Below, piece after piece: positions 33,525 through 42,130 of a stretch of 64,000 nt of DNA. Both the position numbers and the translations under genes were made by a program. Under the pieces are notes generated by a model. That model did not search any database. It was not told the DNA's origin and saw nothing but the letters and a program-made list of their open reading frames with translations. Origin of the DNA: Bacillota bacterium (lineage in GTDB: Bacteria > Bacillota > Clostridia > Christensenellales > SZUA-584); assembly GCA_023428025.1 (NCBI GenBank), contig JAEYZN010000032.1, forward strand, positions 1-64,000, in the 5' to 3' direction. Within the stretch, counting starts at the first letter, position 1. The number at the start of each line of letters is the position of its first letter.

Positions 33525-36227
33525 ATGGAAAATTTTAATGGCATTCAATTTAATGGTACTTTTCGAAGCTATCAGCAATCCGTACTTGACAGCATCAAAG
33601 ATCATCTGACCGACAAAAAAATCCATATCGTTGCCGCGCCGGGCAGTGGCAAAACAGTGCTGGGGCTGGAACTCGTTCGAAGGTTGGGAAACCCGGTGTT
33701 GATCCTGTCCCCCACGGTCACGATACGCCAGCAGTGGGGCGAGCGCTTTGCCGATATGTTTGTTCCGGAGAGCGCGGATATCACCGGTCTTATATCATTC
33801 CGCCTGACGGATATGAAATTGCTGACCGCCGTTACATATCAGAGCCTGCACGCAGCCTGGAGCCGTTCGGCACCGCTCACGGGATGCGATGACACGGATG
33901 ATGAAACAACCGTTGGCGAGGATTTTTCCGGCTTTGATCTTGTCGCGGTGGTGAAGGCCGCCGGTATCCGCACCATCTGCCTGGATGAAGCGCACCATCT
34001 GCGCAGCGAGTGGCAGAAGTCGCTGGAAGCCTTCGTCACAGCGATACAGCAGGATGTAACGGTGATCTCGCTGACGGCCACGCCGCCTTACGACAGTCCG
34101 CTAAACGAGTGGAACCGATATATATCGCTGTGCGGCGAAATCGACGAGGAGATTTCCGTCCCCGAGCTGGTCAAACAGCAAACGCTGTGCCCGCATCAGG
34201 ACTATATCTATTTCAACTTCCCCGTTGCCGATGAGATGGCGGCGATTCAGGAATACCGCAGCCGCGCCGACCGCTGCATAGACGCCGTTATCGGCAGCGG
34301 CCTGCTGGCCCATATTCTGGATCAAAGCGCGCTGCTGACGCGTTTCCCCCAGATGGAGGAATTCCTGCTGGACAACGCAAAAGGAACGATCGCGCTGTTG
34401 TCGATGGCGGAGTCTGCCGGTATCACGCTGCCCAAAAAGCTGGTCAGGCTGGTGTCTCCGGATGGACGGCTGCCGCTGCTTAACAGGGCATTCGCGCAGG
34501 CCGCGTTCCAGTTTGTGCTGGATCATCCCGAGGTCTTCTCACAGGAAGCGGCGAACGCGCTGAAAAAGCGCGTGTCAGAGCAGGGCTTGCTGCACAAGCA
34601 GCAGGTCTGTCTGGATTCCAACGAACGGCTGGACAAGCGGCTGGTATCGTCCGCCGGCAAGCTCAGCAGCATCGCCGATATCGCACAGGCCGAGGACGCG
34701 GCGCTGTACGACCGCCTGCGCATGCTGGTGCTGACCGACCACATCAAAAAAGATCTGCTCCGCATCGTGGGCACGCAGGAGACCGTCGCCGCGATAGGCA
34801 CCGTCACCGTGTTTGAGACGCTCCGGCGCACGCTGGGCCACCGCGTCCCCATCGGAGTATTGTCGGGCGGGCTCGTGATACTGCCTGCGGACACGCTGGA
34901 CAAGGTCCAGACGCTCGCTGACGAAAGCGGCGTGCCGCTGTCCGCACGGCCTCTGGGCAATACCGGCTATTGCGAGGTCATGTTCTCGGGCTCCAACAAG
35001 CATCGCGTGTCCATCGTGACCGAGGTCTTCCGTCAGGGCCTCGTCCGCATCCTCATAGGAACGGCGGCGCTGCTGGGCGAGGGCTGGGATTCGCCCTGCG
35101 TCAACAGCCTGATACTCGCGAGCTTTGTGGGCAGCTTCGTGCTCTCCAACCAGATGCGCGGGCGCGCCATCCGCATCGACCCGTGCGATTCTCAGAAGAC
35201 GGCGAACATCTGGCATCTGGTGACGATAGAACCGCCGCCGCAGAGTCTGGGCGCCAAGGTGCAGTATATGATCTCCGGCGCGCCATCCGGCAGGGATTCA
35301 TTGATCTCCGCGGACTTTGACCTGCTGAAGCGGCGGTTTGAGTGTTTTCTCGCTCCGGCGCTGAGCCGGGATGTGATCGAGAGCGGCATCCGGCGTCTGG
35401 ATGTGATTCGGCCGCCTTACGACCGGGACGGTATCGCGCGCATCAACGGGCAGATGCTGACGCTGGCGAAAGACCGACGGGCGCTGGCGGACAAATGGGC
35501 GCGCTCCTTAAGCGGCAAGTTGCACCCCGAGGTGCTGCTGGTATCCGAAGCGCCGCCGTCCGTGCAGCCCAAAAGCTTCCTGTTCCGCAATCTGCTCTGG
35601 GAGTCCATCCTCACTCTCGCTTTGGTGATTCTGGTGCGCACCGTTGCCGGGACCACGTTCGGTCTAGCTCCGGCGCTGGGTATTGCGGCCTGTATCTTGC
35701 TGCTGTATGCCGCCACCGTGGGGCTGCGCCGGATACTCAAATTCATTTCTCCCGCCAGAACCATCGGTACGCTAGCCGAATGCATACTGAAAACCCTCAA
35801 GGACATCGAGGCGGTACAAAGCGCTCAGGCTGAGACAGAGATCACTGCCGACCCGGCAGGGCTGAACATACTTTGCTCGGTCACCAACGCTTCCCTTCGC
35901 GAAAAAGAAGTGTTCGCCGCCGCGATGAAAGAACTGCTCTCCTCCATCGACAACCCGCGCTACGTGCTTGTGAAAAGGGGCTCCTTCTTCAAACAAAAGA
36001 TACAATACAGCCACAGCTACGCATGCCCGTCCATGATCGGCGCAAAAAAGGAGTACGCCGAACGGCTGCTGTATCACCTCCGGCGCGCAACCGGCGCGTT
36101 CGGTCTGATATATACCCGGAACGAAGCAGGACGCGCCGAGCTGCTGAAATGTCGCCGATGGTCTTACATCAATCAGAACGACATACACATCAGGGGTAAA
36201 AAGATGGTGCGCACCCGCTGGGAATAG
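33525..36227 (+). CDS. SF2 DEAD/DEAH-box helicase with predicted membrane segments
   Basis: A 900-residue protein. Residues 1-220 form the first RecA-like domain: Walker A AAPGSGKT (37-44), DEAHHL (motif II, about 153) and LTATPP (motif III). The second domain has LGEGWDS and QMRGRAIR (motifs V/VI, about 515-545). Between them is an inserted helical region of about 200 residues. At about 690-740 there are two hydrophobic segments (LTLALVILVRTVAG..., GIAACILLLYAATVGL), then a C-terminal 160-residue domain. Known type III restriction or repair-type helicases usually lack membrane helices, so localisation at the membrane is inferred. No nuclease or methylase partner is adjacent. The start has an AAGG-type site. 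Confidence 0.82.
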   Translation: MENFNGIQFNGTFRSYQQSVLDSIKDHLTDKKIHIVAAPGSGKTVLGLELVRRLGNPVLILSPTVTIRQQWGERFADMFVPESADITGLISFRLTDMKLLTAVTYQSLHAAWSRSAPLTGCDDTDDETTVGEDFSGFDLVAVVKAAGIRTICLDEAHHLRSEWQKSLEAFVTAIQQDVTVISLTATPPYDSPLNEWNRYISLCGEIDEEISVPELVKQQTLCPHQDYIYFNFPVADEMAAIQEYRSRADRCIDAVIGSGLLAHILDQSALLTRFPQMEEFLLDNAKGTIALLSMAESAGITLPKKLVRLVSPDGRLPLLNRAFAQAAFQFVLDHPEVFSQEAANALKKRVSEQGLLHKQQVCLDSNERLDKRLVSSAGKLSSIADIAQAEDAALYDRLRMLVLTDHIKKDLLRIVGTQETVAAIGTVTVFETLRRTLGHRVPIGVLSGGLVILPADTLDKVQTLADESGVPLSARPLGNTGYCEVMFSGSNKHRVSIVTEVFRQGLVRILIGTAALLGEGWDSPCVNSLILASFVGSFVLSNQMRGRAIRIDPCDSQKTANIWHLVTIEPPPQSLGAKVQYMISGAPSGRDSLISADFDLLKRRFECFLAPALSRDVIESGIRRLDVIRPPYDRDGIARINGQMLTLAKDRRALADKWARSLSGKLHPEVLLVSEAPPSVQPKSFLFRNLLWESILTLALVILVRTVAGTTFGLAPALGIAACILLLYAATVGLRRILKFISPARTIGTLAECILKTLKDIEAVQSAQAETEITADPAGLNILCSVTNASLREKEVFAAAMKELLSSIDNPRYVLVKRGSFFKQKIQYSHSYACPSMIGAKKEYAERLLYHLRRATGAFGLIYTRNEAGRAELLKCRRWSYINQNDIHIRGKKMVRTRWE

Positions 36228-36236
36228 CGTTCACGC

Positions 36237-36740
36237 CTATTCAAAGCCGGTGAATGCGGACAACCCGTCGTCCGCGCTGATGCCTCCGATGCGCCAGAAA
36301 TCGCCGTCCTGCCACAGAGCCAGCACCGCCAGGTATTCGCCTGCCGGACCGGTGGACGTTTCGGTCATCACGGATATCGTATAAAGCTGCTGCCCCTGCG
36401 CCGTTTCCGTCACCCGTCCGATGGCATACCCGCTCACCCATGGGCTGGACGTGCCCGTCACCCAATTCGGTGCGGTTTTCTCGAGACTGGCCGCATATTC
36501 CTTCCTCAGGTTGTCATCCATCACGGCGTACTGCATTGCGGCGCTGCGCTTTATCAAGCCCTGAATCCATACGTCCACCGCCTGCTCCGGCCGGCACACG
36601 CCCACATCGTCCATCGCTTTCATCAGCAGCCGCGCCTTAATCGCGTCGTCTCTCTCCGCCGCTTCCCGCGGCCCTGACGCACAGCCGCACAGGGCCAGAG
36701 CCGTTATCACCAGCATCAGCCATAGGAGCACCCGTCTCAT
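36237..36740 (-). CDS. Putative lipoprotein
   Basis: Start at ATG 36740 (MRRVLLW), after GGGGGTG. The 167-residue protein begins with a lipoprotein signal peptide whose lipobox is LCG-C (Cys20). The mature part has a DUF4829-like layout of mixed strands and a Trp-containing end (DFWRIGGISADD). It is anchored outside the membrane. Function unknown. It is convergent with the helicase gene, ending nine bases after it. Confidence 0.7.
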   Translation of the reverse strand: MRRVLLWLMLVITALALCGCASGPREAAERDDAIKARLLMKAMDDVGVCRPEQAVDVWIQGLIKRSAAMQYAVMDDNLRKEYAASLEKTAPNWVTGTSSPWVSGYAIGRVTETAQGQQLYTISVMTETSTGPAGEYLAVLALWQDGDFWRIGGISADDGLSAFTGFE

Positions 36741-36810
36741 CCCGTCACCCCCTCTGGTTATGCTTATGCCCGGCAAGGTGACAGCAGACGCACATTTTAT
36801 ACGGCGGTGA

Positions 36811-36839
36811 TTGATTCGTGCGCTTATCCATCATATAAT
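36811..36839 (+). promoter_or_regulatory. Sigma-70-type promoter
   Basis: TTGATT at 36811-36816, 17-base spacer, TATAAT at 36834-36839, 30 bases before the start at 36870. Confidence 0.65.
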
Positions 36840-36869
36840 AGCAGTGAAATCATATTGGAGGGTATTTAT

Positions 36870-37235
36870 ATGAGCAGCAAAAGGAAAACCCTTGGCGGGT
36901 TATTCGTCAGCCTGACGGCGCTGTTGGCCACAGTGATATTTTTGATTCTTGGATTTACACAAGGGAACTGGTATATCGCCTGGGTCGTGTTTCTCGCCAT
37001 TCCGATCGTGTCCATCATCGTGGATATCGTGACGAACCGCAAGGATATATCCGGTAAAATAACCGGGATCGTCTCTCTTCTCTGTGTGGCGTCCTTTATG
37101 CTGATGGGCTTTGCCTGGGGGTTGTGGCATCCCGGCTGGATCATTTTCTTTGCGATACCGATCTCCGGCGTCATCGTCAAGATATTCGCCACCAAGGGAG
37201 ACGCGGAACCGCCCAAGGATGAGAACGCGCAGTAA
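36870..37235 (+). CDS. Four-helix membrane protein with internal repeat
   Basis: Start at ATG 36870 after GGAGG. The 121-residue protein has four helices made of two similar halves: GFTQGNWYIAWVVFLAIPI and GFAWGLWHPGWIIFFAIPI each precede a further helix. The duplicated W-x-x-W-I/V-x-F-x-A-I-P pattern suggests an internal gene duplication. The family is common in Firmicutes but of unknown function; the C-terminus is acidic. Confidence 0.7.
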   Translation: MSSKRKTLGGLFVSLTALLATVIFLILGFTQGNWYIAWVVFLAIPIVSIIVDIVTNRKDISGKITGIVSLLCVASFMLMGFAWGLWHPGWIIFFAIPISGVIVKIFATKGDAEPPKDENAQ

Positions 37236-37299
37236 GGCCTCTGCAAAATTTCACGTATCATGGCACGTCTCATCGGCGTGCCTTTATTTATAAAAGCAA

Positions 37300-37335
37300 G
37301 CTGCCCGTTCGTGCTTGAGCACGATACGGGCAGCC
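37300..37335 (-). terminator. Terminator after HD-GYP gene
   Basis: Long hairpin with arms GCTGCCCGT-CGTGC and GCACG-ACGGGCAGC with one bulge. The minus-strand side is followed by a T-rich stretch; the plus side is not, so it mainly serves the minus-strand gene. Confidence 0.65.
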
Positions 37336-37374
37336 CTTTCCCCAACCCCACCGCTATTGGCTTTATGTATGCGT

Positions 37375-38664
37375 CTAGGCGGTGCCCAGCCGCTGTTGAT
37401 TATCCGGGGTTTCTTCATCACGAAAGAAACGATCGTAGTATTCCGCCGCTTCCATCTGGCTTTCGCGGCAGATGGTGGTCATCAGTTTGAAGTTGTCCAG
37501 CACCGACGCGACCGTCCGGCCGCAGATGGCGCCGTTGCCCACCATCGTGCGCAGCACATGCACGCGCTGGTCTCTTCCCATCCCTTCCCGATACGGGCGC
37601 GGTTCAGTGATGGCGGTGAAGATATCCGCCACGGCCATGATGCGCGAACCCACCGGTATGCTTTCGGCACTCAGGTGGAACGGATAGCCCCTGCCGTCCA
37701 GACGCTCATGATGGAACGACGCCCAGCGGTTTATCATCTCAAAGCCCTGAATACGGCTCAGCAGCTGATAGGTAAAGAAGGTGTGGCTGCGGATCGCATT
37801 GAACTCCCGCTCATCCAGCTTGCCCGGCTTTTCAAGCACTGCATTGTCGATCGCCAGCTTGCCGATATCATGAAGATATCCGGCAACCAGCATCATGAGG
37901 CATTCGTTCTTTGAAAAGCCGGCCAGTTCCGCCAGCTTCTCCGCCGTTTTGGCCACACCCGCCGAGTGCGTCGCGGTAAAGCGGCTGCGAAAGTCGATAA
38001 TGCGCGAGAGCAGTCTTGATATACCCAGCAATTCGTCAGTATCCAAAATATGGGTTTCCAGCATACACAATACCGGATTCGGCGTCATCCTGTGCTCCAG
38101 CTCCAGCCAGACATATTCCTTTCCGGCCAGCGCCAGCAGCGCGTCCACCGTCTCCGGCGCGAATACGGGCCCGGTACGTTCTTTCATGGAAGAGATGATG
38201 CCTGGTATCTGCTCCAGCACGTTCGTATTTTCTTTGATCATGACCGCAGTCCTGTCTGCCAAGTGGAGGATATGGCTTTCCACGCTCACCTCACGCCCCA
38301 TGTGTCTGCGTCCCCGCCCGTACTCCCATTTCACATGATGGTTGCGCACAATATCAGCCAAAGCGGACAATGGACCGAATTCTTCCAGCAGCCGGGCGCC
38401 GCGGTATCCGTGGCTGTTTGCGGTTACCGGCTCTGCTTCAATCATCTCGAGGCGTTCTTCCAATGACAGTGCACCAATATCATGGATCATCCCTGCCATA
38501 TACACGTTGCGCTGGGCTTCGGAGGACAACCCCATGTGTTGTGCAATCCGGTAAGCCAGACTGGCCGTCTGATGATGATGCCCTGCCACCACCGGTGAAA
38601 CGAGATCGACCGCGCTGGACAGGCAATCAAGAAGCTCATACAAGCTGATCCTCATCTTATCCAT
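37375..38664 (-). CDS. Two-HD-domain protein with HD-GYP (cyclic-di-GMP phosphodiesterase)
   Basis: Start at ATG 38664 (MDKMRISL), after GGAAAG; a GTG ten codons earlier is less likely. The 429-residue protein has an N-terminal HD domain (HHHQTASLAYRIA, MIHDIGAL, NHHVKWEYG) and a C-terminal HD-GYP domain with HSAGVA, GYLHDIGKL, HTFFTYQLL and the signature HHERLDGRGYP. HD-GYP enzymes degrade cyclic-di-GMP to GMP; the N-terminal HD may be regulatory or catalytic. No response-regulator domain is present. Confidence 0.88.
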   Translation of the reverse strand: MDKMRISLYELLDCLSSAVDLVSPVVAGHHHQTASLAYRIAQHMGLSSEAQRNVYMAGMIHDIGALSLEERLEMIEAEPVTANSHGYRGARLLEEFGPLSALADIVRNHHVKWEYGRGRRHMGREVSVESHILHLADRTAVMIKENTNVLEQIPGIISSMKERTGPVFAPETVDALLALAGKEYVWLELEHRMTPNPVLCMLETHILDTDELLGISRLLSRIIDFRSRFTATHSAGVAKTAEKLAELAGFSKNECLMMLVAGYLHDIGKLAIDNAVLEKPGKLDEREFNAIRSHTFFTYQLLSRIQGFEMINRWASFHHERLDGRGYPFHLSAESIPVGSRIMAVADIFTAITEPRPYREGMGRDQRVHVLRTMVGNGAICGRTVASVLDNFKLMTTICRESQMEAAEYYDRFFRDEETPDNQQRLGTA

Positions 38665-38863
38665 GACGACACTCTTTCCGGGGCAATTCGGCACCTGCCG
38701 TACAGATCAATACTGTCAAAGCTCTTCCCCTTCGTAATCAAATTCTTTGCTGTTCATATATAACACGAAAGCCCGTGCCTCAATCAATATAGCGATCGTT
38801 AATTTCAAAATCAAGCGTCAGGTTCATATCCATTTATTTCATTGGCAATAAATTCTGCAGGGG

Positions 38864-38892
38864 TTGACCTCTTCGTAATATTATCGTAATAT
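38864..38892 (+). promoter_or_regulatory. Promoter for repeat-protein gene
   Basis: TTGACC at 38864-38869, 17-base spacer, TAATAT at 38887-38892, about 50 bases before the start at 38944. Confidence 0.65.
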
Positions 38893-38943
38893 TTGTAACA
38901 CACGGGTCACATTTACCCGGCAAAAACGATACGGAGGTCAGTT

Positions 38944-39384
38944 ATGAAAGCTTTACGCAACAAAAAATGGGTTATGATGCTAAGCGTCGTCGCGGCTCTC
39001 ACGGTCATGATTTCGATGATGCCTGTCGCGCACGCCGCGACATACGATACGGGCGCGTCCCCCGCTTGCTCCGCCGATATTGTGAAAGCCTGCAAATCCG
39101 CCGGCAGTCCGATATCTTCCGTTCAGGCGGCATCCGTGCTTCGCGCCTGCAAGTCGTCCGGATACAGCGTCTCCGCTGCCGACGTAGCCGCCGCCGTGAA
39201 GGCATGCAAAGCGTCCGGCGGCACAGTCAGCTCGGCCAATGTTTCAGCGGTGCTCAAGGCGTTCAACCTTGCCGGTTGCAGCATCAATTCATCCAATATA
39301 TCCGCTGTGCTGAAGGCCTGCAAAACCACTGGCGGCACCATCTCTGCAGCGAACGTATCCGCCTGCCTGAGAGCCGGCCAGTAA
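38944..39384 (+). CDS. Secreted Cys-containing 19-residue tandem repeat protein
   Basis: A 146-residue protein with a clear signal peptide (cleavage after AHA, residue 31). The mature part is nearly all tandem repeats of a 19-residue unit, roughly VSAVLKACKSSGGTISSAN: five units plus a partial one. Cys sits at position 8 of four units; in the fourth unit that place is Phe and a Cys appears five places later. The pattern (LKAC, G, SxxN) looks like short helix-turn units with spaced Cys. I do not recognise a family. It has a strong promoter, GGAGGT site and terminator, so it is probably well expressed and alone. Confidence 0.75.
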   Translation: MKALRNKKWVMMLSVVAALTVMISMMPVAHAATYDTGASPACSADIVKACKSAGSPISSVQAASVLRACKSSGYSVSAADVAAAVKACKASGGTVSSANVSAVLKAFNLAGCSINSSNISAVLKACKTTGGTISAANVSACLRAGQ

Positions 39385-39419
39385 AAAAGCTCCAAACCAA
39401 ACAACATACCCCCAAACGC

Positions 39420-39452
39420 AAAGAGACGCCCTTTATGCAGGGTGTCTCTTTG
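39420..39452 (+). terminator. Terminator after repeat-protein gene
   Basis: AAAGAGAC-CCCT and AGGG-GTCTCTTT arms with an ATGC-type loop, about 35 bases after the stop. Confidence 0.7.
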
Positions 39453-39568
39453 TATATTCGAAACGCTTTGTCCCAAAACGATCTTAATCGCTTCGCTTAC
39501 GCATTTTCCTCTTTCGCATATGTAAGCGGCGCCCGCAGCCGGATAAGGGTTACAGCCTCAGGCCCTCC

Positions 39569-39597
39569 TTGCGCAGTGTGTCATGCAGGCGTACAAT
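39569..39597 (+). promoter_or_regulatory. Promoter for QueG-like gene
   Basis: TTGCGC at 39569-39574, 17-base spacer, TACAAT at 39592-39597, 33 bases before the start at 39631. Confidence 0.5.
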
Positions 39598-39630
39598 GAA
39601 TCCATACATCTTTATGAAAGGGCTGACTGT

Positions 39631-40455
39631 ATGGATATCACGCTTCCGGCGCTGGAAAAGGTTCTCACGGATTTTGTGGAGAACGACCCCCGCAATGCAA
39701 TGGCGGCGCATGACGGCATGCGCATGTATGACGCGCCCCTGTTGGGCGTGGCGACTGCGGACGACGAATGGTTCAGCCGGTTCACGGAACCGGGCATCGT
39801 CGGCCTCTGCCATATGCCGCCGCAGGAATGGCTGCCCGGCGCGCAGTCGGTGATATGCTGGTTTCTGCCGTTCACCAAGGCCGTTCGGGACACCAACCGG
39901 CCTGCGGGCCTACCCTCCGAAGAATGGGTATCCGCCCGCATAGACGGCGAAGTATTCAACAACGCACTTAAAATCCACGTTGTTAACTGGCTGAAAGGGC
40001 ACGGCGCGGCGGCCGTCGCGCCGACGGTGGATAAGCGTTTCACCGTGATCAACCGCGTCCCCAACTGGTCGGAGCGGCATGCGGCGTTTGTCGCCGGACT
40101 GGGCACGTTCGGGCTGCACCGCGCGCTGATCACCAGAAAGGGGACGGCGGGCCGTCTGGGCAGTGTGATCACCGCGCTCAGGCTGGCGCCGACACCACGG
40201 CCTTACACGCGCTTCGATGAATATTGTCCGTTCCTCACCCAGCAGCAGGCGGAGTCGATCACCGGTTCCGGCAAACCAAAGTGCGGCGCGTGCATGCGGC
40301 GCTGCCCGCCCGGCGCGATATCCGCAGACGGCAAAAATCACGATATATGCAGCGGCTTTATCGACAGTGAGGTGCTGCCGCTGTTCGCACCGCGATACGG
40401 CTGCGCCAAATGCAACGTTGGCGTCCCCTGTGAGAGCGGCATCCCCAAAGTCTGA
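39631..40455 (+). CDS. Epoxyqueuosine reductase (QueG)-like ferredoxin-type protein
   Basis: Start at ATG 39631 (MDITLPAL), after GAAAGG. The 274-residue protein has the QueG-like central part NRVPNWSERHAAFVAGLGTFGLHRALIT and 4Fe-4S motifs CGACMRRCPPGAI and CAKCNVGVPCESGIP. Homologues in anaerobes resemble the epoxyqueuosine reductase of queuosine synthesis, but this lacks its long C-terminal extension and is shorter than QueG, so its role is less certain; reductive-dehalogenase-like or other B12 chemistry is an alternative. It is monocistronic from the promoter at 39569. Confidence 0.72.
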   Translation: MDITLPALEKVLTDFVENDPRNAMAAHDGMRMYDAPLLGVATADDEWFSRFTEPGIVGLCHMPPQEWLPGAQSVICWFLPFTKAVRDTNRPAGLPSEEWVSARIDGEVFNNALKIHVVNWLKGHGAAAVAPTVDKRFTVINRVPNWSERHAAFVAGLGTFGLHRALITRKGTAGRLGSVITALRLAPTPRPYTRFDEYCPFLTQQQAESITGSGKPKCGACMRRCPPGAISADGKNHDICSGFIDSEVLPLFAPRYGCAKCNVGVPCESGIPKV

Positions 40456-40647
40456 AGCACTGCCCCTGTGACTTTCACCGCGGGGCAAGTTTATTTTTAC
40501 CGCTGACGGGTCATAATGAGCCTGAGTGATACAAAAATATGGACTTTTACATCTTTCAGCGTTATAATATGGTCATCTTTTCGTAATTTTTTTGTAATAT
40601 TATCCGGGCATAGGGGTTGCACGCATCAAATTTCAGGAGTATTACCG

Positions 40648-41787
40648 ATGCTGATATTCAGAAAAAGCTCTATCGAGAGGAGCAGCCGGGAGGTACGCGG
40701 ACTCATACGAATGCTGTCGCGGCTGAGCCGCGGCGCCAGGCTGGCCTTGCTATGTGGGGCAGGCGCGCTCATCGTGGGGGCGGTGCTGCTCACCGTGCTG
40801 TTGCTGCCCGGCGACGATAACGTAAAGCAGGCCAGCGCGGGCGCCCTGCCCGTGCCCGTCGATATGCCGGAAACAACATTAGAACCGTTGCCCACACCCG
40901 ATCTCACGCCCGTCCCCACCACCGCGCCCGACGTCACCCAAGACCCGACGCTTAAAAAAGGCGACGAGAACGCAAACGTCCAATTGCTCCAGCAGAGGCT
41001 GATGGATCTGGGCTATCTGGACCTGGACGAGACCACACAGAAATTCGGTCCCGCGACGGAAACGGCGCTCAAGTGGTTCCAGCGCCAGCTGGGCGCAGAG
41101 CAGACGGGCATCGCGGATGCGGACACGCAGTATGCGCTGTATTCCGGCGACGCCAAGCCCTATACGCTGCTGGAGAAAACGAGCGGCTCAGATGTGGACA
41201 GCCTGCAGCGCCAGCTGAGAGCCCTGGGATACCTGAACAAGGTCACCGGCTATTACGGCACCGAGACGGTGGAAGCCGTCAAAAAATTTCAGCAGCTGAA
41301 TGACCTCACCGTAGACGGCAAGACCGGCGAGCACACGCTGGACCTGATATATTCCCCCAAGGCCAAACCGGACCCGTCCGTCGCGGCGCAGATACGCAGC
41401 AAGGCGAACATCGAGGAAATGATCGCTGTGGCGGAAAAGCAGCTGGGCAAGCCGTATGTGGGCGGCGCCGAGGGGCCAAAGTCATACGATTGCTCGGGGC
41501 TTGTGCATTATTGCCTGAATCAGGCGGGCTCCAACCGCGGGCGCTATAACGCCGCCGGTTACTCGCAGGTGGACGATTGGGATAAAATCTCATCGCTGGG
41601 GGATTTGAAGCGCGGCGATCTGATGTTCTTCTGGAGCAGCAAGAAGCACAAGATCGGCCATGTGTCCATATACATCGGCGACGGCATGATGATCGACGCG
41701 TCGTCGCAGAACGGCAAGGTGGTTAAACGCTCGGCATTCTCGCCATGGTGCAAACGCGAGTTCAAATGGGGCCGCCGCCCCTGGTAG
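40648..41787 (+). CDS. NlpC/P60 peptidoglycan hydrolase with two PG-binding domains
   Basis: Start at ATG 40648 after CAGGAG. The 379-residue protein has a membrane helix (about 30-53), a Pro/Thr-rich linker, two peptidoglycan-binding-1 domains (VQLLQQRLMDLGYL; VDSLQRQLRALGYL) and a C-terminal NlpC/P60 domain with the catalytic Cys in YDCSGLVHY, His in HVSIYIGDG and its supporting residues. It is anchored outside the membrane and should cleave peptide bonds in peptidoglycan stems (gamma-glutamyl-type), in cell-wall turnover or separation. Confidence 0.93.
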   Translation: MLIFRKSSIERSSREVRGLIRMLSRLSRGARLALLCGAGALIVGAVLLTVLLLPGDDNVKQASAGALPVPVDMPETTLEPLPTPDLTPVPTTAPDVTQDPTLKKGDENANVQLLQQRLMDLGYLDLDETTQKFGPATETALKWFQRQLGAEQTGIADADTQYALYSGDAKPYTLLEKTSGSDVDSLQRQLRALGYLNKVTGYYGTETVEAVKKFQQLNDLTVDGKTGEHTLDLIYSPKAKPDPSVAAQIRSKANIEEMIAVAEKQLGKPYVGGAEGPKSYDCSGLVHYCLNQAGSNRGRYNAAGYSQVDDWDKISSLGDLKRGDLMFFWSSKKHKIGHVSIYIGDGMMIDASSQNGKVVKRSAFSPWCKREFKWGRRPW

Positions 41788-42130
41788 TCAAAGCAGAAGC
41801 ATAATATCTTAACGGGATATACAAAAAGCGCACGATTCGCAATGATAAAATCTTGCGGGCAGCGTTTTTTATTTTCAGCAGCATCAACCCTCTCACCCGA
41901 CTCTGGCGTCCAAACATTAAGCCTTGTTTACATTTTCGTTACAGTTTGGTGAAGCCCTGTTCAAATACTGCCAGTATAATAAAGACCGTGACATGAAGAT
42001 GCGCTGTGGCCAGGACAGCGCCAATCATGTCAATAGACAAGCGTGATTCATTTGTACCCCTCCAAAACCGCTTCCTGACGGAATCGGTCAGGCTGCCGGC
42101 TAATGTCGGCAGCCTTTTCAATTGAATCTA
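41788..42130. other. Intergenic region with a possible small transcript
   Basis: This 343-base gap ends the NlpC/P60 gene and precedes the oxidoreductase gene on the other strand. It holds a TATAAT-like element near 41972 and a strong plus-strand hairpin with a T-rich tail at 42091-42120, with nothing between but a 17-codon ORF at about 41994. I see no clear -35, so a small RNA is only possible. Confidence 0.4.
42091..42120 (+). terminator. Plus-strand terminator
   Basis: GGCTGCCG and CGGCAGCC arms with an 8-base loop, then TTTTCAATT. It points along the plus strand and has no T run on the minus strand, so it does not serve the oxidoreductase gene. Confidence 0.65.

Noticed and set aside
33525..36227. 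Restriction-modification system
   Set aside because: Only a helicase-like protein is seen; no methylase, nuclease or specificity gene lies nearby.
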